The position numbers and the translations under genes are program-made. A DNA stretch of 64,000 nucleotides from positions 39,047,187 through 39,111,186 of the forward strand of contig NC_088301.1 in NCBI RefSeq assembly GCF_032854445.1. The letters are read 5' to 3'. Source of the stretch: Liolophura sinensis. Taxonomy: Eukaryota > Mollusca > Polyplacophora > Chitonida > Chitonidae. Below the pieces are notes generated by a model that was given only the letters and a program-made list of their open reading frames with translations, ran no database searches and was not told where the DNA came from. Positions within the stretch are counted from its first letter, which is position 1. Each line of letters begins with the position of its first letter. Below are positions 1 through 11,165 of the stretch, piece after piece.

Positions 1-1094
1 GAAAATCCCTTGCGTCTTTCTTCCATAAATGAAAACCGCTGAGTGATTATGGTCTCATGAATCCTTCTTGACTTCTTTGCTTTGTACAGTTTCTTTGTTT
101 TATGGAGGTTTGTTTTGCTCATGTTAATGACCCTGAACGGCTGGTATACTCCTAGATTCAGAACTGATCTTTGCACAACCACATATTCGTCTTTGAACAG
201 TGCATACCTTAAGCCTCACAAACCACTGCCTTCACCGATAACCATTAAAGAACATGTCAAACAACAGAAAATTTCAACAGAAATGTATGTTTTGCCGATA
301 GCGTAATTGCCATTTCATGCAACGAGTTAATTTGGCAGCCTCAACTTCCAAGTCATGATATGCGTCCAGGTCTTCTGTAGACTAAGCGCATATCCAAATC
401 TATTTCTGGAATTATGGAAAGTCAGGAATATTATAGATTCCCATGAACAGCATAAAATTGGTGGATAGTTCGGTGGGTAGGGGGAGGGGACTAGTATTTT
501 CAGTGTTTTATGAAAATGGCACCGCGCTGTTGAACACCAGCTTGACTGTGTTAAATCAGTGGTAATAATTTCCAGGCGCCTTTCCAGGTGTCAATGTGAT
601 AAACATTAGAGCAGTCAGGTAGACTGGCCCTTAGCAGTATAACAACTTCGTTCAACACGACCGGCATGCTGCCAGCTGACTCTCACATATGGTAGTGCTT
701 ATTATCCACAGGGAAGATTTATCACAGGGCTGCAGTGTGCGGAACAACCAATTACCTATCCGCAAAAATTGTGAGGTTTATTACGCTACGCTTACTTGAT
801 CTGACGTCAAACTGAGCACCCATGCCACCGCAAGATAAGCGAAAGGCTGTTCCTATTATTTAAAATGTGGAACTTATTCATAAAGCAGTAGGACATCTAA
901 TGCCTGCAAGTTTATACGTCTCACGTTTAACGGTAAAATCGCCATCTCCTAAGCCACATGCAGGAAAAAGAAAATGGGCAGTTCCAACCGGTTAATACGC
1001 TTGATTTTCAATCACTGTAGCGGGCGAGGAGTGGGTTGAAAACCAGTCATTTGCACAATCTATCGTTCGGCGGAAACCAGATGTCTTCATCACA

Positions 1095-1310
1095 GAGCAA
1101 CTGAGATACATATATTATTATTGACAACATATATAGTCGCATTTAATTAATGATTTCACTCCTTTGCATAGAATACAACATCCGCCTTTCCAGCATCAAA
1201 GAAAACTGCTGACTGCTTCTCTTTCTTACTTTCTTAATTCTTTGATACTTTGTGTTAAACGTCGTTTTGTGAATTTGCCTGGCGATTCATTGACCAGGAA
1301 CGGTCAATTA
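1095..1310 (+). repeat. Interspersed repeat family R1, copy
   Basis: Two blocks recur in the window: GCAACTGAGATACATAT (here near 1098, also near 5504) and TACTTTCTTAATTCTTTG followed by TTTGTGTTAAACGTC (here near 1227, also near 4450 and 5680, and weakly near 53690). No coding capacity seen. Confidence 0.5.
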
Positions 1311-1954
1311 ATTATAATGGTAATTAATTCTTGCTCAACGCTGTATACTTAAGAATTTATCACTTATACCATGACGACCAGTGGAAGCAGGGGAATCTAG
1401 AAATTTCGTTGTCCGAGAGAAAGATTGAATCCGCTTCTCTTATTAATTAAATTAGTTAAAAACCAGGCACCTTAAACACTTGGCCACGATGGCCAAGTTT
1501 TGTGTAAGGATTTTGTAAGAGTAATAGGCTGTTTGTGTACACATGATAAGAGGCCAGGGTCATGGCTACAGTCAGCTTGCAATGGCTTATGATACTTTAC
1601 CATTATATTTAATACTGAACGTAATAGTCCTTTTTTTGTTTGCTATTGGGCAAGAATATTATCAGTATGATTAAGAAAGAGATGACTTGTGGCTATAGCC
1701 ATACTTTTACAAGAAAACCGAACATGCCCTTCCGTTTTTATGGCAAATCCTAAATGAAACGTTATACGTTGATTTTGAAAATTTATCTGTTATTTAAAGT
1801 CTGTGTCATCTTGCTGTCGAGTTCCAGAGCTGATATTTATAACGTTGCCTCACTGGAACGGCATCCATAAGACTTCAGCCATAACGCTCTACGCTGCCAC
1901 TGCGTACTGACTTCACCCGTTCTTGAGAACTCTTGACTACGTGTGTTACTGTGG

Positions 1955-2045
1955 ATGCCGATTTTATCTTATATAAAAGTCTACAACACAGAGAGTAAAA
2001 CCAGAGCAGCGATGACCTTGTGATAGTTGGAAATGATGACCTACT
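1955..2045 (+). repeat. Interspersed repeat family R2, fragment
   Basis: ACAGAGAGTAAAACCAGAGC and AGCGATGAC match the head of the R2 copy at 2613-2885. A further R2 middle-part fragment on the minus strand lies near 2195-2240 (ATATCACTGCATTTTTACTT). Confidence 0.55.
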
Positions 2046-2612
2046 TATGTAATTTGTATATTCAAGTGACGAACTTACAAATGGTCTCTCATAAATCGAC
2101 ATCATATATTGTTCACCTTTCCGGAGCCCTTAATGCAATACCTTCACTTGCTTGCGTTGTGAGTAATGATTCTACACCAGTGTGATAAATTGGAACTAAT
2201 ATCACTGCATTTTTACTTAATTCTGTCTAGGGTTTGTCTGGCTACTTTTTAAACACAAATATTAACAATCGATTAAGAGGGCATATTTATATGCCACCTA
2301 TCACACTGTTGTCACGTCGAAAAAGACATTAGTAAATCAAGCCTCAGCTATAATGATCGTTTTCGGTGAATAATCGCAAGATTTAAAAAGAAAACGTTAA
2401 GCATAATTCATATTACTGGGGAAAACTTGGTACCCGGGTTCACCATAACAAGTTACGGATGAAATTCGAGTTTCGGACCGTTTCGTACATTTTCGAGGGC
2501 CGTTTTCGTCCTGTTTTGACAGTTACCGGAAGAGGTTCATCGTACTGAATTGAACTTGCATATTTATTTCTTTATTGGATAGGAGAATTATACCACCTTC
2601 AAGAATATAATT

Positions 2613-2885
2613 ATAGACGTACAGCATAGAGAGTAAAACCAGAGCAGCGACGACAGTGTGATAGCTGACATATGGTCACAAGATACCGCTGAAATTCGGC
2701 CTCTTGTTAGTTTACCTCAGTCAGGGCTTTATTCTAAATGTTCATGTAAATGCATAAATAGTAGCAATTTACATGCCTCCTAACACCATGACTTAAGCTT
2801 GATTAGGTAAACCAAAATGCAATGATATTAACTGCAATTTATTAGACGTCATTGGTCTGGAAATACTCAAAATGTTACCACGGTA
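2613..2885 (+). repeat. Interspersed repeat family R2, copy
   Basis: Order here: head (GACGTACAGCATAGAGAGTA, AACCAGAGCAGCGACGAC, GTGTGATAGCT), then GTTTACCTCAGTCAGGG, then the middle (ATGTAAATGCATAAATAG, TTTATTAGACGTCATTGG, TACTCAAAATG). At least nine copies or pieces occur in this window. No open frame of note. Confidence 0.7.
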
Positions 2886-2983
2886 AAACCATAAGCGAGA
2901 TGTCTGTATATCAGTATGTATGTATGTGTGTATGTGCTTGCGTATGTATGTATGCTTGAGACTTAACGTCGTACTTGAAGGAC

Positions 2984-3858
2984 AAGACAGCACCTAGCTA
3001 GAGCATATTTTAATCGAAAACAGGATGCTCAAGCTTTCTAAGAAGTATCATACTTCATTATTTTAATGAGATTTCACCGAATAACATCTAGAACAAAATG
3101 GCAATACTGCACAAGTGGCTGGTGTGAGTCAAGGCAGCCATGTAGAGAATTTTATCCAGTCAAACACGATGCTATCAGATTGCGCGGCCTGAGCTGTCAC
3201 ATAGCCTTTACCCATTCAGTCCATGAAGTGAAATATGGTAACACAGAACTACTGTTGAGATCGTTTACAACGATTTAGTTACACGTGTAGCCGAAGGGCC
3301 ATTTCGCAAAGTATCCTCAATGGTGCTTAGATTTATTTCCATTTGTTTCAGTATAGAGCATGAATCCAGTTATACAACAATCCTTTTGTAATTTTGTAAA
3401 CATTTAATAGGAGTCAATACTGTTGTACAGCAATCCTTTTGTAATTTTGTAAACATTTAATAGGAGTCAAATACCAGCCCAACCCCTCGGAAGGCTACGG
3501 CCGGGTCGCTGAAGTTCCTTGTAAATGATACAGTAGGCCAACAGTTCAAACAGAGAAAGAAATATTTTTCCAGTTCACTTTCCGAGAAAACTACTTTTAT
3601 CACTTTATCACAACTTTTATCAGTCATAAGCTACTGCTTAAACTATAATACGGAAAATACCTTCCACGTTAGAGAGCTAGGCTAAACGTGACGTCACCTT
3701 GCTCTTGATAATGGAGACGTGCTAAATCTTTATCAGGACGAAGTTTCACCAAACTTTTACTCGGTTGAAAATAATATAAAAAAAACACTTAATGCCGGTT
3801 TAAAATACTCTGAAGGGTAGTCTTTCAGTGGACATAAACATTAGTCAGGTACTGTCTT
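2984..3858 (+). mobile_element. Unclassified TIR-bearing interspersed repeat, copy 1 (875 bp)
   Basis: The left end AAGACAGCACCTAGCTA and the right end, read inwards, AAGACAGTACCTGACTAA form a terminal inverted repeat. Long blocks match the second copy at 27899-28392 on the other strand, for example around AATGGCAATACTGC, GATTTCACCGAATAACA and GTGGACATAAACATTA. This copy carries an extra central part (about 3130-3560) that the second copy lacks. No protein-coding content recognised. Confidence 0.6.
3378..3470 (+). repeat. Direct repeat, two identical 40-bp units spaced 53 bp
   Basis: Positions 3378-3417 and 3431-3470 are identical over 40 bp, starting CAATCCTTTTGTAATTTTG and ending AATAGGAGTCAA. 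They are nested in the first copy of the TIR-bearing repeat; the perfect identity suggests a recent local duplication. Confidence 0.85.
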
Positions 3859-3871
3859 TCACTTTAGTTTC

Positions 3872-4178
3872 AGTTATATGACGATGATGTGCCATTAGGT
3901 ATGTGTACACATAGTGTTTTGTTATGGCAGGGCGAGTCCATGCGGCCAAAGAGATACCGCCACTGAAGTATCGTGCCGGAGACACCAGACATGAAACTTA
4001 TACTGACACCGGGCCAACCAATTACGTTTCCTTGCTCTAGCCTCTCAGTACTGATTTCCAATTGAGGAAGCAGCACGTGCCATTTTTAATACCTTTTGGT
4101 TGTTTGAACCTGGGATCTCCCGGCTTCTTGAGGACGCTCTATAGTCATTACGCCTCAGAAGCGGTGTCCGTATATCAG
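3872..4178 (-). mobile_element. tRNA-derived SINE, minus strand
   Basis: Read on the minus strand, a tRNA-like head with a B-box-like GATCCCAGGTTCAAAC occurs near 4110, followed by a body with CCCGGTGTCAGTATAAG and ATGGACTCGCCCTGCC, and an end near ATATGACG. The body matches a partial copy near 26020. The tail is truncated. Only similarity to molluscan SINE structure is claimed. Confidence 0.55.
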
Positions 4179-4436
4179 TAAGGTCGAGATTTAAATTAAG
4201 AACATACGTACAAACCTGAATGCATTCAACAGCTCAACGAGAATAGAGAGAGCGCCCCCGTAAAGGCAGGTTGCACATATATAACAACACACATTGGCAA
4301 AACAGCTCCACCATGAAACGCTCGAATATTCGTCTGTTTCACCCCATTTACGTTTATGTTCTATTTTGGATTCTGCTTCTTGATTGTGTCTAATTCCGGT
4401 TAATCGAGTGCATTGGAGATGACTGTCCTAATTTCG

Positions 4437-4525
4437 TACTTAATATACTTTCTTAATTCTTTGATGGTTTGTGTTTAATGTCTTTTTGAGAATTGGCCTT
4501 GCGACTTTGCACTCATTGACATGTG
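4437..4525 (+). repeat. Interspersed repeat family R1, partial copy
   Basis: Contains TACTTTCTTAATTCTTTGAT, then GGTTTGTGTTTAATGTC and GGCCTTGCGA, matching the second block of the copies at 1095-1310 and 5430-5755. Confidence 0.5.
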
Positions 4526-5429
4526 TCCCGTGTAATGCCCTTGTGACCTAACCTATTCAAACCTATTCTTGCTGATATATAGACTTCCCCGGAGTGTGAC
4601 AAACATTTTACGCAGGTAATATATTTTCAGAATGCTGTCATTCAATAATTAAATTCAAATTTTAAACATTTATACAACACACCATGTACCATTTCCTCCA
4701 AAGCGCAACGTTATATACGATTCTACGATGTCCACTGATAGTACATAACAACATGTTCTTACAACGTAACGAACACGAGAGAGTTTTCCAGGTTAAAATT
4801 CATTTCAGCTAACGTGTCACTAGTTGAATTCAGTTAAATCCCCAAAGACAATGTGTAAATCCGAAACTTGTCATCTAGGCGTTGAAACAGACACTCGCAT
4901 CGAGCCGTCAACCCAGACAGACGGTTCTGGGTAAACAATCGCAAGGAAAATTCCCAACACAACGTTCAATGCAAGTCACCAAAGAAGTAAGAAAGCACGG
5001 TATATAAAGGGACAAACTTGGGCGGGTTTATTCAGAGGGAAGAAGTAAACATTTCTCAATGAAGACGGGGAAGTGCAAGGAATTGTCTAGACGAGTAAAT
5101 AGGTCATAAATCTTCTCAAGTCCAAGTAAGAGAAGTCAAGAATTACTTCTCTTGGATTAGTTGGTGGGTGGAGATATCTCGCCTTATAGCTTGTGTTAGA
5201 TCCCGTGTGTTATGTCACAAGCCATTACTGTTAACACTAATGTGTCAAAGTTATTCCACCAATCGCCTTCACTGTAGGTTTTATACTGAGTAAAATTTGC
5301 TTGTATCAAATATTGACAGAGCGACTAGAATCTCTGGTACTCCTTCATTATGTGTCTTATTCCACTGTACCAGGGACATTATCTTCATCGTGATGAATTA
5401 GATCGCCACATTGGATATATCTTGCAATC

Positions 5430-5755
5430 AAAGCGCAACCGACAAATTGTATACATGGTACACCTTTTGAATACACTCAATTGATTAGAACAATCACAGC
5501 GCAACTGAGATACATATTTTATTATCGACTACTTGCATACTAGCGTGGTGCACGTTTTGCATACACTCATTTATCTACAATCAAGAAGGTATATAAAGTA
5601 CGAAATTAGAGCGGAATAATGCAAAGAGAAGCATTCAACAGGTTTAAAGAGATGTTGGATGTTGATGCCATCCTAAATATACTTTCTTAGTTGTTTGGTG
5701 GTTTGTGTTAAGTGTCGTTTTGCCGAATGGCCTTGCGATTATTGATCTGTGACCT
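5430..5755 (+). repeat. Interspersed repeat family R1, longest copy, with an internal duplication
   Basis: Holds both R1 blocks. A segment with AGCGCAAC, ACAT and TTTTGAATACACTCA is repeated about 100 bp later as AGCGCAACTGAGATACAT and TTTTGCATACACTCA. The block ending GGCCTTGCGATT matches 4437-4525. Confidence 0.5.
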
Positions 5756-6540
5756 CCATGTTGGCTGGCTGTTAATATACGAATGTTGGTTTCGACGCAT
5801 TGTTCCAGGTGCTGAGTTCACAATTTCCAACGACTCTGACACCAAAAAACCATTATAATACGGAATGTACTGCCCCAGTACTGTCCCAGTCTTAACATTG
5901 TACTTGTAAGTCGTTTTCACTTTTAAATTCTAAATAGTGGAAAAATAAGCATTTTGATCAAATCTCTCAAATTAAGCCATTACATTGGTTGGAGTTGGCT
6001 GTAGTATTCTCATTTGTTTAAAATTTAATGCTCTTATGACAGATAAGTAATGGGCATTATCCTTGTCAACCTAAGCTTAATGTTTCGTTAACTTTTCTTA
6101 ATCATTGAAGGATGAGAAAGTAAAATACGAATACTTGGCAAAGTGTCATCTTATTTGTAGCATTTATCATAGTAATTTCAGACTTTTTAAATCAACCCAA
6201 TTTTTACTCGACATCTGTTTTTCAAAAAATCAATAACTGAGTCGTTAAAGGTTACTGTCTGTCTTCTGGGCATGGGATCTTAACGTATCTCTTTGCAGCT
6301 GTTCATACAGGAACCATGTGGATTACAGGAGGAAACGTCGTGCAAAGAAGTGAGTTTAGCCACAATTTAGAAATAATAGCCGGCCATTTCAGCCAAGGTT
6401 TCAGTGAATCTGACAATACAACATTCCTTAAAGCGTGGTTTTGAGTACGCTCATTATCAACAAAGTTTGGACGGAAGTAAATAAAAAGAATGAGAAACGA
6501 GGAGAAATACCTTTCAAATAACACAATTAAAAACAATACC

Positions 6541-6780
6541 ACATAGAGACTAAAATTAAACCAGCCAACGTGGTAGTTCACACATATGCACACAATAACT
6601 GGTGAAATGCAGCCTCATCAGGGTTTTATTCTAACTATTCATGTAAATGCTTAGATGAAAACAGCTTTCACCAACATACACCCTCTTTAGCACAATAGCA
6701 AAAGGAAACCTAAAAATATGCAGTGGGTGTAGTTGTGCGTTGCTGGAAGTAACCGTCTAGAATTACTCAAAAAGACACAC
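6541..6780 (+). repeat. Interspersed repeat family R2, diverged copy
   Basis: ACATAGAGACTAAAATTAAACC, CAGGGTTTTATTCTAACT, CATGTAAATGCTTAGATG and TAGAATTACTCAAAA follow the R2 order with many substitutions. Confidence 0.5.
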
Positions 6781-7675
6781 AAACAACACGTATTTTCACA
6801 AAACAATTCTGGCCCGAGGTGTATAAGTGAAATATTCTTGAGTATATCATAAAACATCAATCAAATATATACATAAATACAAACAAACAACAAAAATAGT
6901 ATTCCAGATTGCATTGTCTATAAACTTGACCCTCTGCTGAAAATTGTCTTGTCTAAACAACTTGGAGCGGATATATACAATACCAAGGTATTCATTACAC
7001 TTTAATTACAATCCCTTGTCATCTTTCCACGGCTCCCACTTAAAAATATATGCACCATCTGTACTATGGTGTGATAACGAGTGATGAATATATTTCTTTT
7101 ATGGCCTGATCATTATATGAATTATTTAATGTTGTCAAATCTACATGCATGAAAATCAGCTGTTTAAGTAATTTCTGCACGTTAAAGAAAGTATATCTGC
7201 TAAATCCAAATTGCTACTACGGCCACTTTATAATCAGTTTATTGTTGGAACTCATATTGTAATATCCATTGTGACAACGTGTATCTGCCTGATAGAGATA
7301 ATGTAGTATTTATAGAACAGAATGAGACTGACCACCATGAATTATGTTTTCAATTATCTGTTGAGTTCGGGGTAGGAGGCTGATCAATAAGCAATTTCAG
7401 CTGATGAAGCCCTTGTAGTAGTTTACTCGTCGCGGCCTAACACAGAAGTAAATCACGTGCAATTTTTTTCTTATATTCAAGCAGGAACAGTTGGTTTTTG
7501 TTCTTCACTGAATCACCTATAGATAACCTCGAGTACATGACAGTTGGCCCAGGCTCATAAAAATGTATTTCCTCTGACAGCCCACTACCTATTAGGCCAA
7601 GGAATTGGAGAGCCTCACATTGTGTAAGTTACTTTTTGCCTCTGAGTGGAGAAACTTCATGTATCGCGTCCCAAG

Positions 7676-7825
7676 TTGGAATATTTATTTATTTGTTTAA
7701 TTGGAGTTTTACGCCGTAATCGAGAGCATTTCACTTATACGGCTGCGGTGAGCGTAATGATGGGAGGAAACCCACGACCATCTATAAGTTGCAGGTATAC
7801 CTTATACTCCTACGACCGGAGAAAA
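7676..7825 (-). mobile_element. SINE fragment with TACGACGGCGGT/GTAAAACACC-type tail, minus strand
   Basis: The + strand runs TTTATTTATTTG, TTTTACGCCGTAATC, ATTTCACTTATACGGC, GGTGAGCGTAATGATGG, GGAAACCCACGACCATC, the complement of the SINE tail seen at 26405-26644 and 29491-29703. Confidence 0.65.
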
Positions 7826-7837
7826 GATAATTCCCTG

Positions 7838-8130
7838 ACTGAGGTTAATTGACAAGAGCCAGTATTTCACCTGTTAACATGTGATCATTTACCAGCTATC
7901 ACACTATCGTGGCTGCTCTGGTTTTACTCTCTGTGCTGTACGTCTATGTGATTATATGTTAAAGGTGATGACAACACAGCCTTTTTAGACCAGTGCATGA
8001 CGTCTAATAAATTTCAATTAACACCACTGCATATTTTTTCTTACCTAATTCTGCTTTAGTCATGGTGTTAGCGGGCGTGTAGATTGCTACTATTTATCCA
8101 TTTACGCGAACAGTTAGAATAAGAATCCTT
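7838..8130 (-). repeat. Interspersed repeat family R2, permuted copy
   Basis: On the minus strand the middle part (ATTCTAACTGTTCGCG, TTTATTAGACGTCATGCA) comes first, then GGCTGTGTTGTCATCACC, then the head (GACGTACAGCACAGAGAGT), then CCTCAGTCAGGGA. This order is circularly permuted relative to 2613-2885. Confidence 0.65.
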
Positions 8131-9294
8131 AGTTACATTATGGAGATCACTGCATTTTTTCAAATTCACTTTAACTTTCATTTTCAGGAAGGGGATACAC
8201 TCGACTTCACGGGGGAGGTGGACTACACTGATCATGTAAAGGTGCACTAGCTGGCTCATTGTAGACAGTTATGGCACTCTTATTGAATTTGCAGCCCTGG
8301 AAGAGTACCCTTCTGTCAGCATTTGAGTATTGCCTTGATCTTGTCAGCTACATGCAGTTTTGCATGGTTGAGATGGTTGCAGTTCTAATGCAGTATGTGT
8401 CTACTGACACAATTCTTGTTGTAAGGCGTTCTGATTGTATGCAAATTAGTAGAGTTTTGCAAGGTTTAACTATGTCACGTGACCAATTTTTTGCGTTTTA
8501 AATAACAGTCGGGCGAGATTTTAAATGGCACTTTTCATAATGTTCGTTTGCAAGAGGAAGCCAAATATGTAATCAAAATTGACCGGAAGTGGAAAATTTT
8601 AGGGGGTATCAAGTTACAAATAGGGAAAATCGCAAATTTCATATTTACGTCTATATAATTAAATGAACAACAAATAAAACATCGATTTATATGTTATCTA
8701 ATACATAGAGGTGAATGACCAATATCCCATTTGCTTAAATTGCAAAATTTTAATTAGATTAGGTAATACCGCCATTTTAAAAAAAACGTGACATCAGGCC
8801 ATAACAAGAATACTACTGAAGCTAGAAAGCTTGGATGTAATTGTAAACCAAAGCTTCCTCTTTCTGGTACGTGTCGACGGATTTGAGGTGTGACTAACAG
8901 TTTTCAAGATATGGGCGTCTAAATATTGTTACTTTAATGTTAATAGTATGTACATATATACCGTAAACGTTCAAATTAGAGGATGTACATATAACATACA
9001 TTTATTAGACGAGCCCAGAATGTACCTGCATATTGTAGACTCGAAAAAGTGTAGCCAGCATGTCTACAGGTTATGTGGCTTTATTGGGCTGTTTATGATG
9101 TCATTCGTTTGGTACCGTAAATTGTCATGTTATAAGATGTACACACAACATACACATATATACAAAATGTAACTTTTACCCCCTTATACAGCGTGATAGT
9201 AGTTAGGGATGAATAAGATGGTGAAGGTTAATGTAATGTCTCTGATGTGACGTCATTTTGGTTTGGTACTGTAAACATTCGTGTTACAGTATGT

Positions 9295-9610
9295 ACATGT
9301 GAAAAAGACCTAGAATTACTCAAAATGCTGTGTTGTCATCACATTTAACATACAATCATATTAAAACACTGCAACCTCGGGGATGCTTACACCACCAGCA
9401 GAATCCTGGGTTATGCAGAAATGCAATATAACTGAAGACGTACAGCACATAGAGTAAGACCTGAGCAGCGAAGACAGTGTGATAGCTGGCAAATGGTCAC
9501 ATCTAACAGGTGACATAAGGCCTCTTGTCAGTTTACCTCTGTCAGGGTTTTATTCTTACTTGTAAATGCTTAAATAGTAGCAACCTAGGACACTGGCTAA
9601 AGCAGGGTTA
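9295..9610 (+). repeat. Interspersed repeat family R2, permuted/longer copy
   Basis: Starts with AATTACTCAAAATGCTGTG and TTGTCATCACATTTAACATA, continues with an unrelated-looking insert, then the head GACGTACAGCACATAGAGTA, GTTTACCTCTGTCAGGG and GTAAATGCTTAAATAGTAGC. Confidence 0.6.
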
Positions 9611-10649
9611 GGTACAAAAAAAAAAATAGAACTGCCGGGGTCCACGTCGTTTGTTGTCGTAGTTTTCACCGTACACTGTCAAATCGGAGACAGCATAGCT
9701 ATGTCTAAGGAACATCCGCTTCTGGGAGTCATGCATGGACAGTGCAGCAGAAATCAGTCAGCTGATCAGTCCAGTTGCCATCTAAATCAATGTTAAAGCA
9801 ATGGGCTGAAATACTTACGTCTCAAAAAACCGTATTGCCATTTAAAAGCTTTTAGCGAGAAAACTACTGGTCGTAGCTCAAATCTGTTGGCACCTGTCTT
9901 GGGCTACACGTTGGTGTGGTTTTCACATTTCTAGCTCCCATAGCTTTCCAGTTAGCTGCCATTGAAATTATGTTACTAAAATTTACTTGTTTTTTTTTTC
10001 ACTATATCTCAAACAGTTACAAACATAGACAAAAATAAAAACAGATTCGGACTCTGAAATACACCAGAATATGTTTTAAAAAATTAAATTTCAAAACTAG
10101 TTGTGACGTCACAACTTCGACCAGTGGCGACCTTGCACAGTTTAAACCGGAAGTCGACCAAGTTATTGAAGCTTGGATTAGTCTACCTGCATATGAAATT
10201 TCAGAACAATCCGTTCAGTGGTTCATGGTAAGAAGATGTTTAAACGATTTGCTACAAAATGCAATGTGGCCATCATAACGACGTGACATGGAAAAAAAAT
10301 GGCGTTAAGTGTGCAATAATTGTTCACACTGATCTGAATTACTTGATTTGGAGATATGTTATTATCATTAAGTTTCTGGATTAGATGCTTGCGTACACTG
10401 TGATTTGTGATATGTTTGCCAGACTAGGTCTTGTTGAGCCTAATGTTCTGAGGCTTGAACCACTGTTGATCAGGTGATGGGTGTTAACTGGCCATATAAG
10501 GCAGGCCTAAAGTGCGTTTCAAACAGTGGAATACTAATGAATATTTATATACCGACGGCTCATTCATGAAGATGTCTAAAATAGGCAAAAGCAAATGTAT
10601 AAACAAATAAGTATTAGCCAGGTACGAAAATTTATGTTGATCTCACATG

Positions 10650-11165
10650 TAAGCTGCGACTGGGCCTTTGTTTGTGTTCTCAGGTATGACATACGCTCGG
10701 GGATTACTTTCCTGATATCCCATGGATTTTCACCCTTTCCTCGTTTAGTTTGGTGTATAGAATGGATTGTTTGCCGCCTGTGTCTGTGTCAATTTTTGTA
10801 GTTGCCCTCATTGGTGAGCGCTTAAGCTGATTTACATTTATTCCCTTTACCTTCAGATTTAAGACGTTTCTGTTTTCTTTTCAGAGCCTCCGTACATGTG
10901 TTGAATTTCTGGTCTTTGATGAGAGAAAACATATAGCCACTGTGTCGCAGGAGTCGATCAGTAGAGGGTAAGAATTCCCACTAACTGGAAGGCTCATAAT
11001 TAAAACCACCCTTCTTACGAACACAAATAATGAACCGACGTACAAAAGTGGACAATTCCTCTGGTGCTATTTCCTCGGGTTGCCGAAGTTATCCATTCTT
11101 CTGAAGAAAAGTCTGGAACAGTCTGAAATTACCTGTGGTTTTCTTTTTGGTGTTTGTGTTCTCCT
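10650..11165 (-). pseudogene. Crypton-like tyrosine-recombinase relic (DUF3504/QRICH1-type domain), with in-frame stops
   Basis: Read on the minus strand from about 11160, one frame gives NTKKKTTGNFRLFQTFLQ, then EELSTFVRRFIICVRKK, GFNYEPSS, FSLIKDQKFNTCTEAL and KRKQKRLKSEGKGNK. This order matches the conserved core of the Crypton-derived recombinase family (NTKK, EL..F, VRK..G..YEP, L..K.K.LK..G.G.K). The same frame continues to about 10657 with WDI and RTQTKAQ, which resembles the family's W.D and QTK blocks. In-frame stops at 11089-11091, 10981-10983 and 10822-10824, plus another downstream, show that it is dead. The region is a repeat relic upstream of gene A. Family assignment rests on recalled motif patterns, not a search. 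Confidence 0.68.

Noticed and set aside
5708-5920. 70-codon minus-strand open frame near repeat R1
   Set aside because: It partly overlaps repeat R1 and has no known motif or supporting exons.
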